Shown here piece by piece: positions 44,143 to 53,764 of a DNA stretch of 64,000 nucleotides. Positions within the stretch are counted from its first letter, which is position 1. Each line of letters opens with the position of its first letter. The notes beneath the pieces were generated by a model that did not search any database, was not told the origin of the DNA, and saw only the letters and a list, made by a program, of their open reading frames with translations. Origin of the DNA: Burkholderia humptydooensis (lineage in GTDB: Bacteria; Pseudomonadota; Gammaproteobacteria; Burkholderiales; Burkholderiaceae); the NCBI RefSeq assembly GCF_001513745.1, contig NZ_CP013382.1:1984001-2048000 (forward strand), given 5' to 3'. The translations under genes and the position numbers were made by a program.

Positions 44143-45440
44143 GCCGGCTGCGCCTGCCGCGCCGCGACGCCCGGCGCGAAGCGCTCGATGAAGCGCGCCG
44201 CCTCGTCGCAGCCGTCGGGCTGCGCCGCCATGCGCGCGCGCACCTCGGCGCAGCGCGCGGCCATCGCCGCGTCGCCCAGCACGCGCGCCAATGCCCGCGC
44301 CAGCGGCTCGCCGCGCACCGGCGCGTCCAGCCGCACCCCGCAGCCGCTCGCCGCCACCCGCTGCGCGTTGTCGAACTGGTCGTGCGCGAACGGCGTCACC
44401 ACCTGCGGCACGCCCGCCGCGTACGCCAGCGACGCCGTGCCGATCCCGCCGTGATGCACCAGCGCCCGGCACCGCGGCAGCAGCGCCGCGAGCGGCACGT
44501 AGCGGCGCTTGAGCAGCGCCGCGCCCAGCGTCTTCGCTGCCGTTGGCCCCGTCGTCCCATCCCATGCCGCCGGCGCGTCCGGCGCGAGCAGGATCCCCCG
44601 CACGCCCGTCGCCCGCAGCACCTGCGTCACCGCCCGCTCATACGTGCGGCCGTCCACCCGCGTCGAGCCCGCCGTGAACACCACCGGCGCCTCGCCCGAC
44701 GCGACGAACGCCTCCAGCTCCGCATCCGCCTGCGCCGGCCCCGCGTCGTTGAACAGCGCAAACCCGCTTTGCACGCAATTCGCCGGCCAGTCCGGCTGCG
44801 CCGGCGCGAACCACGACGGAAACAGGCACAGCACCCCGTCCGTCGAATGCAGCCACCGCCCCAGGATCCGCTTCGCCGGCGCCAGGCCCAGCGCCTGCCG
44901 CGCCGCGTTCAGCTCCGGGCCGCACACCCGGTCCAGCACCTGCCGCTCGATCAGCGTCATCAGCCCCGCCTTCACCGCCAGCGGCAACCCCGCCGGGATC
45001 GTCAGCCGCTTGTGCGTCGGCGGCGCGTGCGCCGACAGCAGCGTCGACGGCGACACCTGCACCGACACGTAGCGCGTGCCGAAGCGCTCCTGCATCAGCC
45101 GCGCCGAGAACGCCCACAGCGTGCCCACCAGCACCGTGTCCGCGTCGCTCAGCGCGCGCAGCACGTCGAAGTGCGGCCGCACCACCGGCGCGATCACCCG
45201 CCACAGCGTCCGGAACGACGTGCGCGGTTCCCACAGCGCCGGGTCCGCCATCGCCTGCGCGTAGTCCTCGGCCGTGCCCACCGGCACGAACGCGAACCCG
45301 CTCGCGCGCACCGCCGCCTCGAACGGCGCGTGCGTGCAGAACACCACCTCGTGGCCGCGCGCCGACAGCGCCCGGCTCACCCCCAGCAGCGGGTGCACGT
45401 CGCCCGCCGACCCGATCGCCGTCACGATTACCTTCGCCAT
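44139..45440 (-). CDS. rhlB: Rhamnosyltransferase 1 catalytic subunit (GT1)
   Basis: This 433-residue family-1 glycosyltransferase joins dTDP-rhamnose to the 3-(3-hydroxyalkanoyloxy)alkanoate made by RhlA. The N-terminal VTAIGSAGDVHPLLGVSRAL and the C-terminal sugar-donor motif HHGGIGTASLAYAAGVPQVV with AHDQFDNAQRV are clear. The start at 45440 aligns with the usual first strand; upstream in-frame codons have no family features. 220 bp separate it from rhlA. Confidence 0.93.
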   Translation of the reverse strand: MAKVIVTAIGSAGDVHPLLGVSRALSARGHEVVFCTHAPFEAAVRASGFAFVPVGTAEDYAQAMADPALWEPRTSFRTLWRVIAPVVRPHFDVLRALSDADTVLVGTLWAFSARLMQERFGTRYVSVQVSPSTLLSAHAPPTHKRLTIPAGLPLAVKAGLMTLIERQVLDRVCGPELNAARQALGLAPAKRILGRWLHSTDGVLCLFPSWFAPAQPDWPANCVQSGFALFNDAGPAQADAELEAFVASGEAPVVFTAGSTRVDGRTYERAVTQVLRATGVRGILLAPDAPAAWDGTTGPTAAKTLGAALLKRRYVPLAALLPRCRALVHHGGIGTASLAYAAGVPQVVTPFAHDQFDNAQRVAASGCGVRLDAPVRGEPLARALARVLGDAAMAARCAEVRARMAAQPDGCDEAARFIERFAPGVAARQAQPA

Positions 45441-45660
45441 CGCTTCGTCATCCCATCCCGCGCGGCAGCCGGCGGCACATCCGGCCTCGCCAAACGTTCG
45501 AACCGGATCGTCCATCCCCGGCCGGAATCCGTCCAACTGCCGCCGAACGAACGCCTGCGTCATGCCGATGCGCCTGGCCATCGCCTCGCGCCGCGCGCCG
45601 CGTTTGCCTGTCTGATTGAAGGAGCCTCGCCCGCCGGTGCGTCACGGCCGATGCCCGCCG

Positions 45661-46572
45661 CTACGACAGCGCCGGCAATTGGCCCAGCGGCGGACCGAGC
45701 GGCGCGAGCGTCTCGTCCTGCGCGTCGTCGCGCGCCGCACTCGCCCGCTCGTCGCCGAAGAAGCCCAGGATCGACGCGCGGAGCTGCTCCTGCGGCTGAC
45801 GCCCCTCGAGGTCCAGGAAGTGCCCCGCCTGCCGGATCGTCGCGAACTCCGCGCGCCGCACGTACGCCGCCAGCCGCCGCACGTCCGACGCCGTCGTGTA
45901 CTCGTCCAGCTCGCCGTTGATGAACTTCACCGCGCAGCCGATCTGGCGGAACTCCGGCAGATACTGCTCCGGCTGCATCGACAGGATCTGGTCGACGTGG
46001 AACGCCACCTGGTCCTGCTCGTTGCGCGGCAGCTTCGTCAGATACCGGTAGTTGTACAGCTTCATGATCCGCGGCAGGTAGCGCCCCACCGTGTCGTTGA
46101 GCAACTGCGCCGCCTTCAGGTTCTCGCCCGCCGCAATGTGATCGCGCGCGCGCGTCACGTAGTCCGTCATCGCCTCGTTCAGGAACGGCGAGAACGACGC
46201 GATCACCGCCCGCCGCACGCTCGCGCACCCGCGCGCCAGCGCGAACAGCGACGCCACCCCGCCCCACGACACCGACAGCATGAAGCTCGGCTCGAACCGC
46301 TCGGCCAGGTGCAGCAGAATCTCGACCTCGTCGTCCTTCGTCAGAATGTACTCGCCCGGATTGTGCTGACGCGACTGCCCCGCGTACGGCAAATCGAAGC
46401 ACACCGCGTTCACGCGTTCGCCCAGGTAGCGAATCGTCTGGCCGAACGACGCGCTCGTCGCCAGCGCGCCGTTCACGAGGATGACCGTCTCGAAGGCCGG
46501 ATCGAACACGTGACGCTCGACGTGGACCTTCAGTCCGCTCGGCAGCGCTACAACCTGTTTCTCGATAGGCAT
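45661..46572 (-). CDS. rhlA: 3-(3-hydroxyacyloxy)alkanoate synthase
   Basis: This 303-residue alpha/beta hydrolase-fold enzyme makes the lipid part of rhamnolipids from two hydroxyacyl-ACP units. The nucleophile region SFMLSVSWGGVASL (about 100) and FINGELDEYTT plus the catalytic His in IRQAGHFLDLEG (near 267) match RhlA. It is the first gene of the minus-strand rhamnolipid run. Signals upstream are discussed under the adjoining intergenic entry. Confidence 0.94.
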   Translation of the reverse strand: MPIEKQVVALPSGLKVHVERHVFDPAFETVILVNGALATSASFGQTIRYLGERVNAVCFDLPYAGQSRQHNPGEYILTKDDEVEILLHLAERFEPSFMLSVSWGGVASLFALARGCASVRRAVIASFSPFLNEAMTDYVTRARDHIAAGENLKAAQLLNDTVGRYLPRIMKLYNYRYLTKLPRNEQDQVAFHVDQILSMQPEQYLPEFRQIGCAVKFINGELDEYTTASDVRRLAAYVRRAEFATIRQAGHFLDLEGRQPQEQLRASILGFFGDERASAARDDAQDETLAPLGPPLGQLPALS

Positions 46573-47084
46573 GGCGTATCTCCCGCATCTGCTCGGCAAA
46601 TGAGCTGATCCCGCGCCCTTGACAGGACGCCAACACGTAGCCGCACGCCCTCCCGCGCGCGCCGCGGCGGCTACCCACCCGCCGGAGCCGCGCATCGCCT
46701 CGTCTCCTATCCAACCGGCAATACGCTCCCACCAGGCCCAACACGGTCATCCCGCTGCCTTCGGCCCGTGGTCTCCAGCGCCTCTTACTCGCATGACGCC
46801 TCTTGAAGGATTAACCGCTTCCCGACATCCTGCCGCCCGAATTACGCCGTGCGGCGACGTGTCTTATTGAACTGAGGATTCTGCGATGCAGCATAAGATA
46901 TCAAATCCCAAATGTAAACATTTTTAAATCTATTTTCGATTTTCGAAGCGGGCTTCAAAAATGCACTTGCTCACCACCATCATGCCGATATGGAATTTTC
47001 AAATAAGCTTAATCGTGTATTTACGGCACCGCTTCCGGGAAATGACATCGCACCCTGATCGCCATCGGCCGCCGCGCACCGGAA
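46573..47084. other. Intergenic region upstream of rhlA
   Basis: These 512 bp should include the rhlA promoter. From about 46870 to 47030 the DNA is AT-rich, in contrast to its surroundings. A small hairpin GAAGC-gg-GCTTC lies at 46945-46956 flanked by T and A runs, which could terminate transcription from the gene at 47085. I could not find a convincing lux-type palindrome by eye. Confidence 0.45.
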
Positions 47085-47456
47085 TCAACGCCCGACGCCG
47101 GCCAGCCCCACGTATGACACGCGGCCGTTGTCCGCCGGATCGACCATCACCCGCACCCGCTCGCCGACGCGCGGGATATTCCCCAAATCGATGAATTGCT
47201 TGATCGTCACGTCCCACGATGCGCCATTGTGGTGAATGCGCAGCTCGATCCGCATCATCGGCACGTTATTCAGCGTCACGCCGGTTTGACCGATGCTCAA
47301 GACGTCGGCCACCGCCTCATAACCGTTCTTCACGACGGTCTGAGCCCGAACCGACGACATCACCATCGACAAAGTCTTTGACGTCGTCACCACCACGAAA
47401 ATCAAGACCATCGCCACCAATATGCCGACGACGCTGATTATCGAAGTCTGGAACAT
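47085..47456 (-). CDS. Small membrane-anchored protein of unknown function
   Basis: This 123-residue protein has one N-terminal membrane span (IISVVGILVAMVLIFVVVTT) followed by a soluble beta-rich domain of about 90 residues (VADVLSIGQTGVTLNNVPMM, VDPADNGRVSYVGLAG). The domain is reminiscent of DUF3592-like extracytoplasmic modules, but I do not recognise it with certainty. It lies between the rhamnolipid operon and the T6SS genes on the same strand and may belong to either or neither. Confidence 0.6.
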   Translation of the reverse strand: MFQTSIISVVGILVAMVLIFVVVTTSKTLSMVMSSVRAQTVVKNGYEAVADVLSIGQTGVTLNNVPMMRIELRIHHNGASWDVTIKQFIDLGNIPRVGERVRVMVDPADNGRVSYVGLAGVGR

Positions 47457-47639
47457 GAATACGCTCCCTTTCCGTCAATAAAACACTCCTGGTTGATTCC
47501 GAGAAGAGTCTCGATTACTGCATACGCAAATCGATGTTTATACGATAGTTTTACGCTTATTCAAGCGGCTTTCACGACGGTCGCGCCACACGTCACGCGC
47601 CACGCGCCGCGAAAGCCGTCCGGCACGGCGCGCCGGCCG

Positions 47640-47927
47640 TTATTTGCGCGCTTCGTTCAGCGTCGCGTCGTTCGTCTCCGCAGTCGTCGAAGTCGACGTG
47701 GCCGCGGGCGACGACGACGGCGAGCGCACCGAGTCGATCGCCTTGCGCGTGCGCGTCGACGTCGCCTGCACCGCCTCGTCGGTCGCCGAGCGCACGCCCT
47801 GGTTGACCTGCGACGTCGCCGCCTGCGTCACCTGCTCCTTCACCGACTGGAACAGTTGGCCCAGTTGCGCCTGGCTGCTCATCGACACGAGCCCCACCAC
47901 GATCCCCGCCACGATTTGCTTCTTCAT
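47640..47927 (-). CDS. Small exported protein beside the T6SS genes
   Basis: This 95-residue protein starts with a signal-peptide-like segment (MKKQIVAGIVVGLVSMSSQA) and continues with a Gln/Ser/Thr/Ala-rich stretch that probably forms a helix (LFQSVKEQVTQAATSQVNQG) and then disorder. It has no Cys or His. GGAGAG precedes the ATG at 47927 by 6 bases; an ATG two codons upstream (47933) is also possible. Function is unknown. Position next to tssM makes it a candidate secreted or accessory T6SS protein. Confidence 0.65.
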   Translation of the reverse strand: MKKQIVAGIVVGLVSMSSQAQLGQLFQSVKEQVTQAATSQVNQGVRSATDEAVQATSTRTRKAIDSVRSPSSSPAATSTSTTAETNDATLNEARK

Positions 47928-48081
47928 CGACATCTCTCCATTCCTCACAAAAGATTGAAACGGGCGCGCCGGCGCGCGCCCGGAATTCGCCTGTGCATCG
48001 CCAGGCATCGCGCGACGCGCGACGACGCCCGCGGCCGCAGCGCGCTGACGCCGACGCAACTGCCCACGCAGCCGAAGCGCA

Positions 48082-48441
48082 TCACTTGCCGGTCCTGAAC
48101 GGCGCGAAGAAGATCGACGGCATCTCCTCCGGGAAGCCGACCGCGTTGGTCGGACGCAGGTCCCGCATGTCGACGTTGAAGTCGTAGGTCTTCTGGCGCT
48201 GCTGGTTGTCCTGATGGATCATCACCTGCTTGTCGACCGCGGACTTGATCGTCGACATGTGCTCGAGCATCTTCGAGCCGACCTGCTGCACGTTGCCGAT
48301 CAGGTTGCTCGCGTTGCTCGACGACGCCGTCGACAGATCCGGAATCGAATCGATGAACGGCTTGGCCATCGAGCCGCTCGCGTCCTGCCCGTACTGGTGC
48401 GCGTTGTTGCATGCAGCGAAGATTTCCTTCGGATCAATCAT
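48082..48441 (-). CDS. Small protein of unknown function next to tssM
   Basis: This is a 119-residue protein with no signal peptide. It has a Cys/His-containing start (FAACNNAHQYGQD, residues 8-20), a predicted helical middle (VGSKMLEHMSTIKSAVDKQV) with further His residues (MIHQDN) and a C-terminal MPSIFFAPFRTGK. It begins 58 bp after the tssM stop on the same strand. The lack of a signal and the position suit a T6SS substrate. I do not recognise a domain. Confidence 0.65.
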   Translation of the reverse strand: MIDPKEIFAACNNAHQYGQDASGSMAKPFIDSIPDLSTASSSNASNLIGNVQQVGSKMLEHMSTIKSAVDKQVMIHQDNQQRQKTYDFNVDMRDLRPTNAVGFPEEMPSIFFAPFRTGK

Positions 48442-48499
48442 GTCTTGCTCCTTTCCAGTGTGCGCGCCCTGCGGCGCATGAATAGCGATGCTCGACGCA

Positions 48500-51400
48500 T
48501 CACGACGGACACCTGAACGACTGCAGGATGCCCGACCATATCGGCGACGGCAGCGTGAGCGCCTGCCATTCGATGCGGACCGTGCCGAGGCTCGTCTGAT
48601 AGAGCCGCTCGCGCCGGTCCGCGGTGCCCGTGCCGCCCACTGCCTGCCCCGCGTCGAAGAAGCGGAACAGCGCCCACGGCCCGTCGAACTGCAGCGTCGT
48701 CATCCGGCCGTCGACGGACTTCAGTTGCAGCTTGATCGCGAGCTGCGTGTTCTGATTGGTCCAGTCGACCCGGTGCGGCGACGTCACGCCGTGCGCGAAG
48801 CGCACCGTCTGGCCGGCGGCGCTCAGTTGCGCTTCGGACAACTGCGAATCCATGTCGATGAAGCGCAGCACGGTCGACACGCGCAGGTGCCCCGAATCGT
48901 CGAGCATCGCGCTGCGGATGCGATCGGCCGTCTCGTACGAGTTGAGGACCGACTGGCTGACCATCCCGTTCGGCCCGCCGTTCGAGCGCAGCGCCTGCCA
49001 CGGCTTCGCGGACGTATCGACATAGGCGGCGAGGTGATCGCGGAAGTACGTCGCCATCAGCCCCTGCGAGCTGAACAATCGTTCGAAGTCCTCGACGCCC
49101 GCATCCGCCTGCGCGTTGCGGCGCATCGGATAGCGGCCCGTGAAGCCCTGATCGCAGACCATCTTCGTCGCGCCCGCCGCGCCGCGATTGAGCAGCGCGC
49201 CCGATTCGCGCGTCGTCATCGTGCTGCCGCTGCTCACGAGGTCGAGCATGATGCCGCGCACGGGCTCCGGCTGACGCGCGGCCGTCTCCTTCAGCCGCGA
49301 GAACGCGTCGTACTGCGCGGGCAGCACCTGGCCCGCCTGCAGCGCGCCGTTGACGAGGCCGAGCTGCCGGTACAGCGGCTCGAACAGGCGCGACAGCGGA
49401 TTGTTCGCAATCGTGTTGTTGCGGTTCAACTGCGCGGCGAGCTGGTGGATCGCCTGGAAGTGCTCCTCGACGACGTGCTCGGGCAGCAGCACCGTCCGGT
49501 AATGCTGGCCGCTCAGCTCGCCGACGACCTGCCGCCGCCCCTTCTCGAAGCGATACTTCTGGCGATCGATCCAGCTATCGATGTTGCCCTCGTCGCTCGC
49601 GCCCGTTAGCGTCGTCTCGCGCGCGGCGAAGCGCAGCAGGTTCGCGAGCGGCGATTGCGCCTCCATCATCGCGGCCGCGAGCTGCGACGCATCGTCGAGG
49701 CCCGTCACGCCGCGCACCGTCACGTCGTTCAGGAAGTTCTGCCACGCGGAGATATAGTCCTGAAGGAACTGGTTGCGCGCGGAATCGGCGAGCTTCTGCA
49801 CGAGTCCGTCGATCTGGAAGCTGTTGCCGGACAGCGTCTCGTCGCGCAACACCCAGCTCTCTTCCTCGAGCATCGCGCGCGCGCTCTTCTGCAGGCGCGG
49901 CACGAACACGTCCGTGTAGCCCGCGCGCGTGAACCAGCCGGACACCGCGGTGTCGGTCGACGGCACGTTGCTGCGCATGCGCAGGCTCATCGACGCCTCG
50001 AAGCCCGCCGCGCGCGACAGCGAGATGTCGTTGACCTGCTGCGGCAGCCCCTGCGCGTGGATGTGCTGCAGCACGCGCGTGACGAGCGGAATCTGCGCGG
50101 CCTTCGCGCGCGCCGAGCGCACGAGGTTCGCGTCCTCCGGCGTCGCCGGCACATTCTTCAGCGATATCAGCGTGCGCACGTGCGCGAGCAGCGAGCGGCG
50201 GTCGTCGTCCGAGTACTGGCCGCCCGCGAGCCCGTCCCAGCGGCCGTCGAGCCAGCGCACGACGTCGTCCGCCGAGCGTCGATCAGGACGACAGAGCATC
50301 AGGTAGACCTTCAGCGTCTGATAGATGTCGCCCGGGCTGCCGTCGACCTGCGACACGAGCGTGCGCCGCACTTCGTTGTACAGCTCCGGCATCAGCATCT
50401 TCTGCAAGTGCCGGTAATAGGTGTCGCGCGCCGTCTCGGCGACGAGCCCGTGCTCGAAGTACGGCGTGGCCATCCCCTGTGCGGCGTCCTCGGCCTGCAA
50501 CTGCGCATAGCGCATCTGGTTCGCGATCTCGATGAGCGTCGAGCCGCCGTCGTTGCCATAGGACGCCTCGGCCTGCGCGAGCCGCTTCGCCTCGGTGAAC
50601 TGCGCCCAGACGCCGTCCAGATAATCGCGCTCGGTGACGTAGCCCCAGCCGAACCACAGCAGGAGGCCCAAAGCGACGATCGGCACCGCGCTCCAGCGCA
50701 GCGCCCCGCCGAGGCGGCCGCGCCACGACTTCGGGCCGCTCGGCCGCACCGCATCGCGCTCGAGCGACACCTGCCGGATGAGCGGCGTCCACAGCTCGCT
50801 GAACGGCCGTGACGGCACGGGCAGCTCCGACGAGCCGGCGCCCGCCGCGCCCGCCGGATGCGCCTGCGCAAGCTCGGCCATCGAGCCGAGCCACACGCCG
50901 CGCAACCGCGCGGCCGTATGCGTTTCGCCCGGCGCGAGCGCGACGTGCAGCCATGCGACGAGCGCCTTCTGCAGCCGGCTGAGCGTCTCGACGAAACGCA
51001 ATTGCGCGTGGTTCATCGACACCTCGGTCGCGGCGGGCGCCGAATACAGCACCTGCTGCTGGACGCGCTGCTGCAGCCCTTGCAACGCGTGCTGCCACGT
51101 CGCGTCCGCGCGCGCCGCGTCGGCTTCGGCGCCGTCGTCGGGCAGGCTGAAGCCGACGCCCTTCGCCCACTTCGACGCGTCGAGCAGCGACAGCGTCGAC
51201 ACCGCGCCGTCGAGCCGGTCGAGCCCGTTCAGCGCGACGTACACCTGCGCCTGCTGGCCGAACGCCTCGCGCATTTCGTCGAGCCGCGCGCGCACCGAAT
51301 CGGCGAGGCGCTTGCGCGCATCGAGCGGCGCATCGACCATGTCGGCGCCGTCGACGCACAGCACGACGCCGCTGATCGGCGCGCCCTTGCGCAGCCGCCT

Positions 51401-52003
51401 CATCCCGCGCAGCAGCTTGCGCCACGCATCGAGCTCACCCTCGTCGACGCCCGCGCGCAGGCTCCAGCGGCCGCCGACGTCGAACCACACGGCCTCGCGC
51501 GTGATCCGGAAGTTGAAATCGTCGCCGCGCCCGTAAGTGGCGTCGGAGCCGAGCACGCGGTCCTGCAGCGAGCCGGACACGCTGACCGCCTTCGCGACGA
51601 GGCTCGACTTGCCGCTGCCCTCCGAGCCGAGCACCAGATACCACGGCAGCATCGCGCGATGCTCGCGCGTGAGCGCGCCGATCCCGCGCTTCCAGCGGCT
51701 GCGCGGCTCCTTGCGCCAGCGCTCCTTCAATTGCTGGTCGAGGTTGCGCAAATGCTTGTCGACGAAATCGAGCTGCTTCGTCTTCGGCGCGACCTTCACC
51801 TGCCGCGGACTCATCGCGAGCCGCGCCCAGAGCCGCGCGAGCGTCGGCCAGAAGCCCCAGATCAGCACGAGCGCGACGAGGATCTCGCGCACCCACACGG
51901 GGCCGAGCGGGTGATAGATGCCGAACGCGAAGAGCGGCCCCACCCACCAGATCAGGATCGCGATCAGAATCGCCGCGAATACTCTCAAGCTCGTGCGGAT
52001 CAT
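48500..52003 (-). CDS. tssM: T6SS membrane-complex protein TssM (IcmF)
   Basis: This 1167-residue inner-membrane protein is the large IcmF-type subunit of the T6SS membrane complex. Two N-terminal membrane spans (residues about 5-28 and 38-58) precede a cytoplasmic GTPase-like domain with an intact Walker A motif GSEGSGKSS near 129 and VWFDVGGRW near 178. A third span lies near 450 (VPIVALGLLLWFGWGYVT), followed by the large periplasmic domain. Length and order are normal. The start overlaps the tssL stop (ATGA). Confidence 0.95.
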   Translation of the reverse strand: MIRTSLRVFAAILIAILIWWVGPLFAFGIYHPLGPVWVREILVALVLIWGFWPTLARLWARLAMSPRQVKVAPKTKQLDFVDKHLRNLDQQLKERWRKEPRSRWKRGIGALTREHRAMLPWYLVLGSEGSGKSSLVAKAVSVSGSLQDRVLGSDATYGRGDDFNFRITREAVWFDVGGRWSLRAGVDEGELDAWRKLLRGMRRLRKGAPISGVVLCVDGADMVDAPLDARKRLADSVRARLDEMREAFGQQAQVYVALNGLDRLDGAVSTLSLLDASKWAKGVGFSLPDDGAEADAARADATWQHALQGLQQRVQQQVLYSAPAATEVSMNHAQLRFVETLSRLQKALVAWLHVALAPGETHTAARLRGVWLGSMAELAQAHPAGAAGAGSSELPVPSRPFSELWTPLIRQVSLERDAVRPSGPKSWRGRLGGALRWSAVPIVALGLLLWFGWGYVTERDYLDGVWAQFTEAKRLAQAEASYGNDGGSTLIEIANQMRYAQLQAEDAAQGMATPYFEHGLVAETARDTYYRHLQKMLMPELYNEVRRTLVSQVDGSPGDIYQTLKVYLMLCRPDRRSADDVVRWLDGRWDGLAGGQYSDDDRRSLLAHVRTLISLKNVPATPEDANLVRSARAKAAQIPLVTRVLQHIHAQGLPQQVNDISLSRAAGFEASMSLRMRSNVPSTDTAVSGWFTRAGYTDVFVPRLQKSARAMLEEESWVLRDETLSGNSFQIDGLVQKLADSARNQFLQDYISAWQNFLNDVTVRGVTGLDDASQLAAAMMEAQSPLANLLRFAARETTLTGASDEGNIDSWIDRQKYRFEKGRRQVVGELSGQHYRTVLLPEHVVEEHFQAIHQLAAQLNRNNTIANNPLSRLFEPLYRQLGLVNGALQAGQVLPAQYDAFSRLKETAARQPEPVRGIMLDLVSSGSTMTTRESGALLNRGAAGATKMVCDQGFTGRYPMRRNAQADAGVEDFERLFSSQGLMATYFRDHLAAYVDTSAKPWQALRSNGGPNGMVSQSVLNSYETADRIRSAMLDDSGHLRVSTVLRFIDMDSQLSEAQLSAAGQTVRFAHGVTSPHRVDWTNQNTQLAIKLQLKSVDGRMTTLQFDGPWALFRFFDAGQAVGGTGTADRRERLYQTSLGTVRIEWQALTLPSPIWSGILQSFRCPS

Positions 52004-53739
52004 GGCTGACGGCCCTCCGTGGCCGGTCTCGTCGCTTGCGTCGTTGCTGGCATCGTGGTTGGCGTCGCGGTCGTGATCTCCGTCGTCGCATACGGCAGTT
52101 GCCCTTCAGGCGCGATCTCGACGCCTTCCGGCATCGCCGGACGCATCGGGACCTGGCCGGGCTTCTCCGGCTGCTGCAGATTCAGGCTGCGGCCCGGTTG
52201 CGACGCGCCGTCGGGAATCACCTTCCACAGCACGTCGACGCGGCGGTTGCGCTCGTAAGCGGCGGCCGTCTTCGCGGTGTCGATCGGCTGCGCGTCGCCG
52301 CGCCCCGAATACTCGATGCTGCGCTGCACCGCGTTCTCCGGCGCGCGCGCGCCGCCCGGCAGCGCGGTCGTGCGCAGTTCGTCGGCGACGGTGCGCGCCC
52401 GCGCTTCCGACAGCGCCTGGTTGTCCGGGAACTCGCTCGTGCGGATCGGCCGCGAATCGGTGTGGCCGATCACCTCGAGGTCGCCCGGCCACGGCGCGAA
52501 CGCGAGGCCGAGCCGCTCGATGTTGTGCATGAAGTCCGGCCGGACCTTCGCCTTGCCGACGTCGAACGCGCCGTCGCTCTTGAACACGAGCAGCCATCCT
52601 TGCGGATGCTTGTACGCGGTGAGCCACCCTTCCGTGAGGATCTGCGGCAGCGGCGGCGGCAGCGTCTCGGCGATGTTGATCGTGCGCGTGGGCGGCATCC
52701 ACGCGGCGAGCGCGTTGCGGATCGGCCGCCCCTGCGAATCGAGCCAGAGGCTGATCGCGCCGTACGCGAGCACGAGCACGCCGAGCGCGACGGCCGCCGC
52801 GCGGCCGGCCGTCCACCACGAGCGGCGCCGCTTCGCGGGCGTGACGAGCTCGGTGCCGAGCGGCTCGGGCGGCACGTGATGCCAAATCAGCGCGTGCAGT
52901 TGCGAGCGCAGGTCCTGCAACAGCACGTCGCCGCGATCGAGCACGCGGTAGCGGCCCTGCCAGCCGAGCGACAGGATCAGTTCGTAGAACGAGAGAAGCG
53001 GAACCGGCGGCTGGTCCGCCTTCATCCAGCGCGACAGGTCGGCGAACGCGTCCTCGCCGCCCCATGCGTCATCATGGAACTCGACGAGCAGGCTGCGCTC
53101 GCCGTCATAGACGACCTGCGAATGCTCGCGCGCCGAATCGTTGACGGTCTCGTCGAGATACGTGCACAGCAGGTACGACGCATCGCGGATCTGTTCCCAT
53201 TCGCAGCCGGAGCCGGCGAGCCGCTCGCGGTAGAGCCGCACTTCGAGCCCGAGCTGCGTGCGGATCGCGGCCTGATTGAGCGGCCCGGCCGCGAGATGCC
53301 GCTGCAATTGCAGCACCGCGGGCAACGCGTGCGACACGAACGGGTTGTTCCAGCTCGCCTGCTGCAGGCCCGCCTTCATGATCGCGGCCTGCTCGCCCTG
53401 CGCGCTGTAGACGACGGGCGCCGCGCCCCGCGCGTCGGCGGGTGCGTGCGCGCCGCCCGGCACCGGAAACTGCAGCACCGCCGGATTGCGCGGCGAGCCG
53501 TCGGCATGCGGCGGCGCGTCCGCGGCCGCAGATCCGGCCACCGACGCGGCGGCGCCCGACGCGGCCACGTTCGTCGTGCCGGCGGTCGACACGGCGGAGC
53601 TCGACATCGCCGCGCTGGACAGCGACGACAGCGTCGGTATCCGCGTCGCGAGATCCGGATTCGCCGCCGCGCGATCGAGCATGTTGGATGCCATCGATAC
53701 GCGGCGCAGCGTAGTGGAAAGATTTCGTAGCAGGCTCAT
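52000..53739 (-). CDS. tssL: T6SS membrane-complex protein TssL with OmpA-like domain
   Basis: This 579-residue protein joins a DotU domain (about residues 135-320, LRSQLHALIWHH near its end; YLLCTYLDETVNDSAREHSQ inside) to one membrane span (AAAVALGVLVLAYGAISLWL) and a C-terminal OmpA-type peptidoglycan-binding domain (VIGHTDSRPIRTSEF, NRRVDVLWKV). The first 110 residues are Ala/Ser-rich and probably flexible. It would anchor TssM and TssJ to the cell wall. It starts 25 bp after the tssK stop. Confidence 0.94.
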   Translation of the reverse strand: MSLLRNLSTTLRRVSMASNMLDRAAANPDLATRIPTLSSLSSAAMSSSAVSTAGTTNVAASGAAASVAGSAAADAPPHADGSPRNPAVLQFPVPGGAHAPADARGAAPVVYSAQGEQAAIMKAGLQQASWNNPFVSHALPAVLQLQRHLAAGPLNQAAIRTQLGLEVRLYRERLAGSGCEWEQIRDASYLLCTYLDETVNDSAREHSQVVYDGERSLLVEFHDDAWGGEDAFADLSRWMKADQPPVPLLSFYELILSLGWQGRYRVLDRGDVLLQDLRSQLHALIWHHVPPEPLGTELVTPAKRRRSWWTAGRAAAVALGVLVLAYGAISLWLDSQGRPIRNALAAWMPPTRTINIAETLPPPLPQILTEGWLTAYKHPQGWLLVFKSDGAFDVGKAKVRPDFMHNIERLGLAFAPWPGDLEVIGHTDSRPIRTSEFPDNQALSEARARTVADELRTTALPGGARAPENAVQRSIEYSGRGDAQPIDTAKTAAAYERNRRVDVLWKVIPDGASQPGRSLNLQQPEKPGQVPMRPAMPEGVEIAPEGQLPYATTEITTATPTTMPATTQATRPATEGRQP

Positions 53740-53764
53740 AGCAGATTGCGTCTCATGTCGTGGT

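Noticed and set aside
46573..46900. A lux-box quorum-sensing site upstream of rhlA
   Set aside because: A site was expected from knowledge of rhl control in other bacteria, but no convincing 18-20 bp palindrome with the usual CT..AG ends was found by eye.
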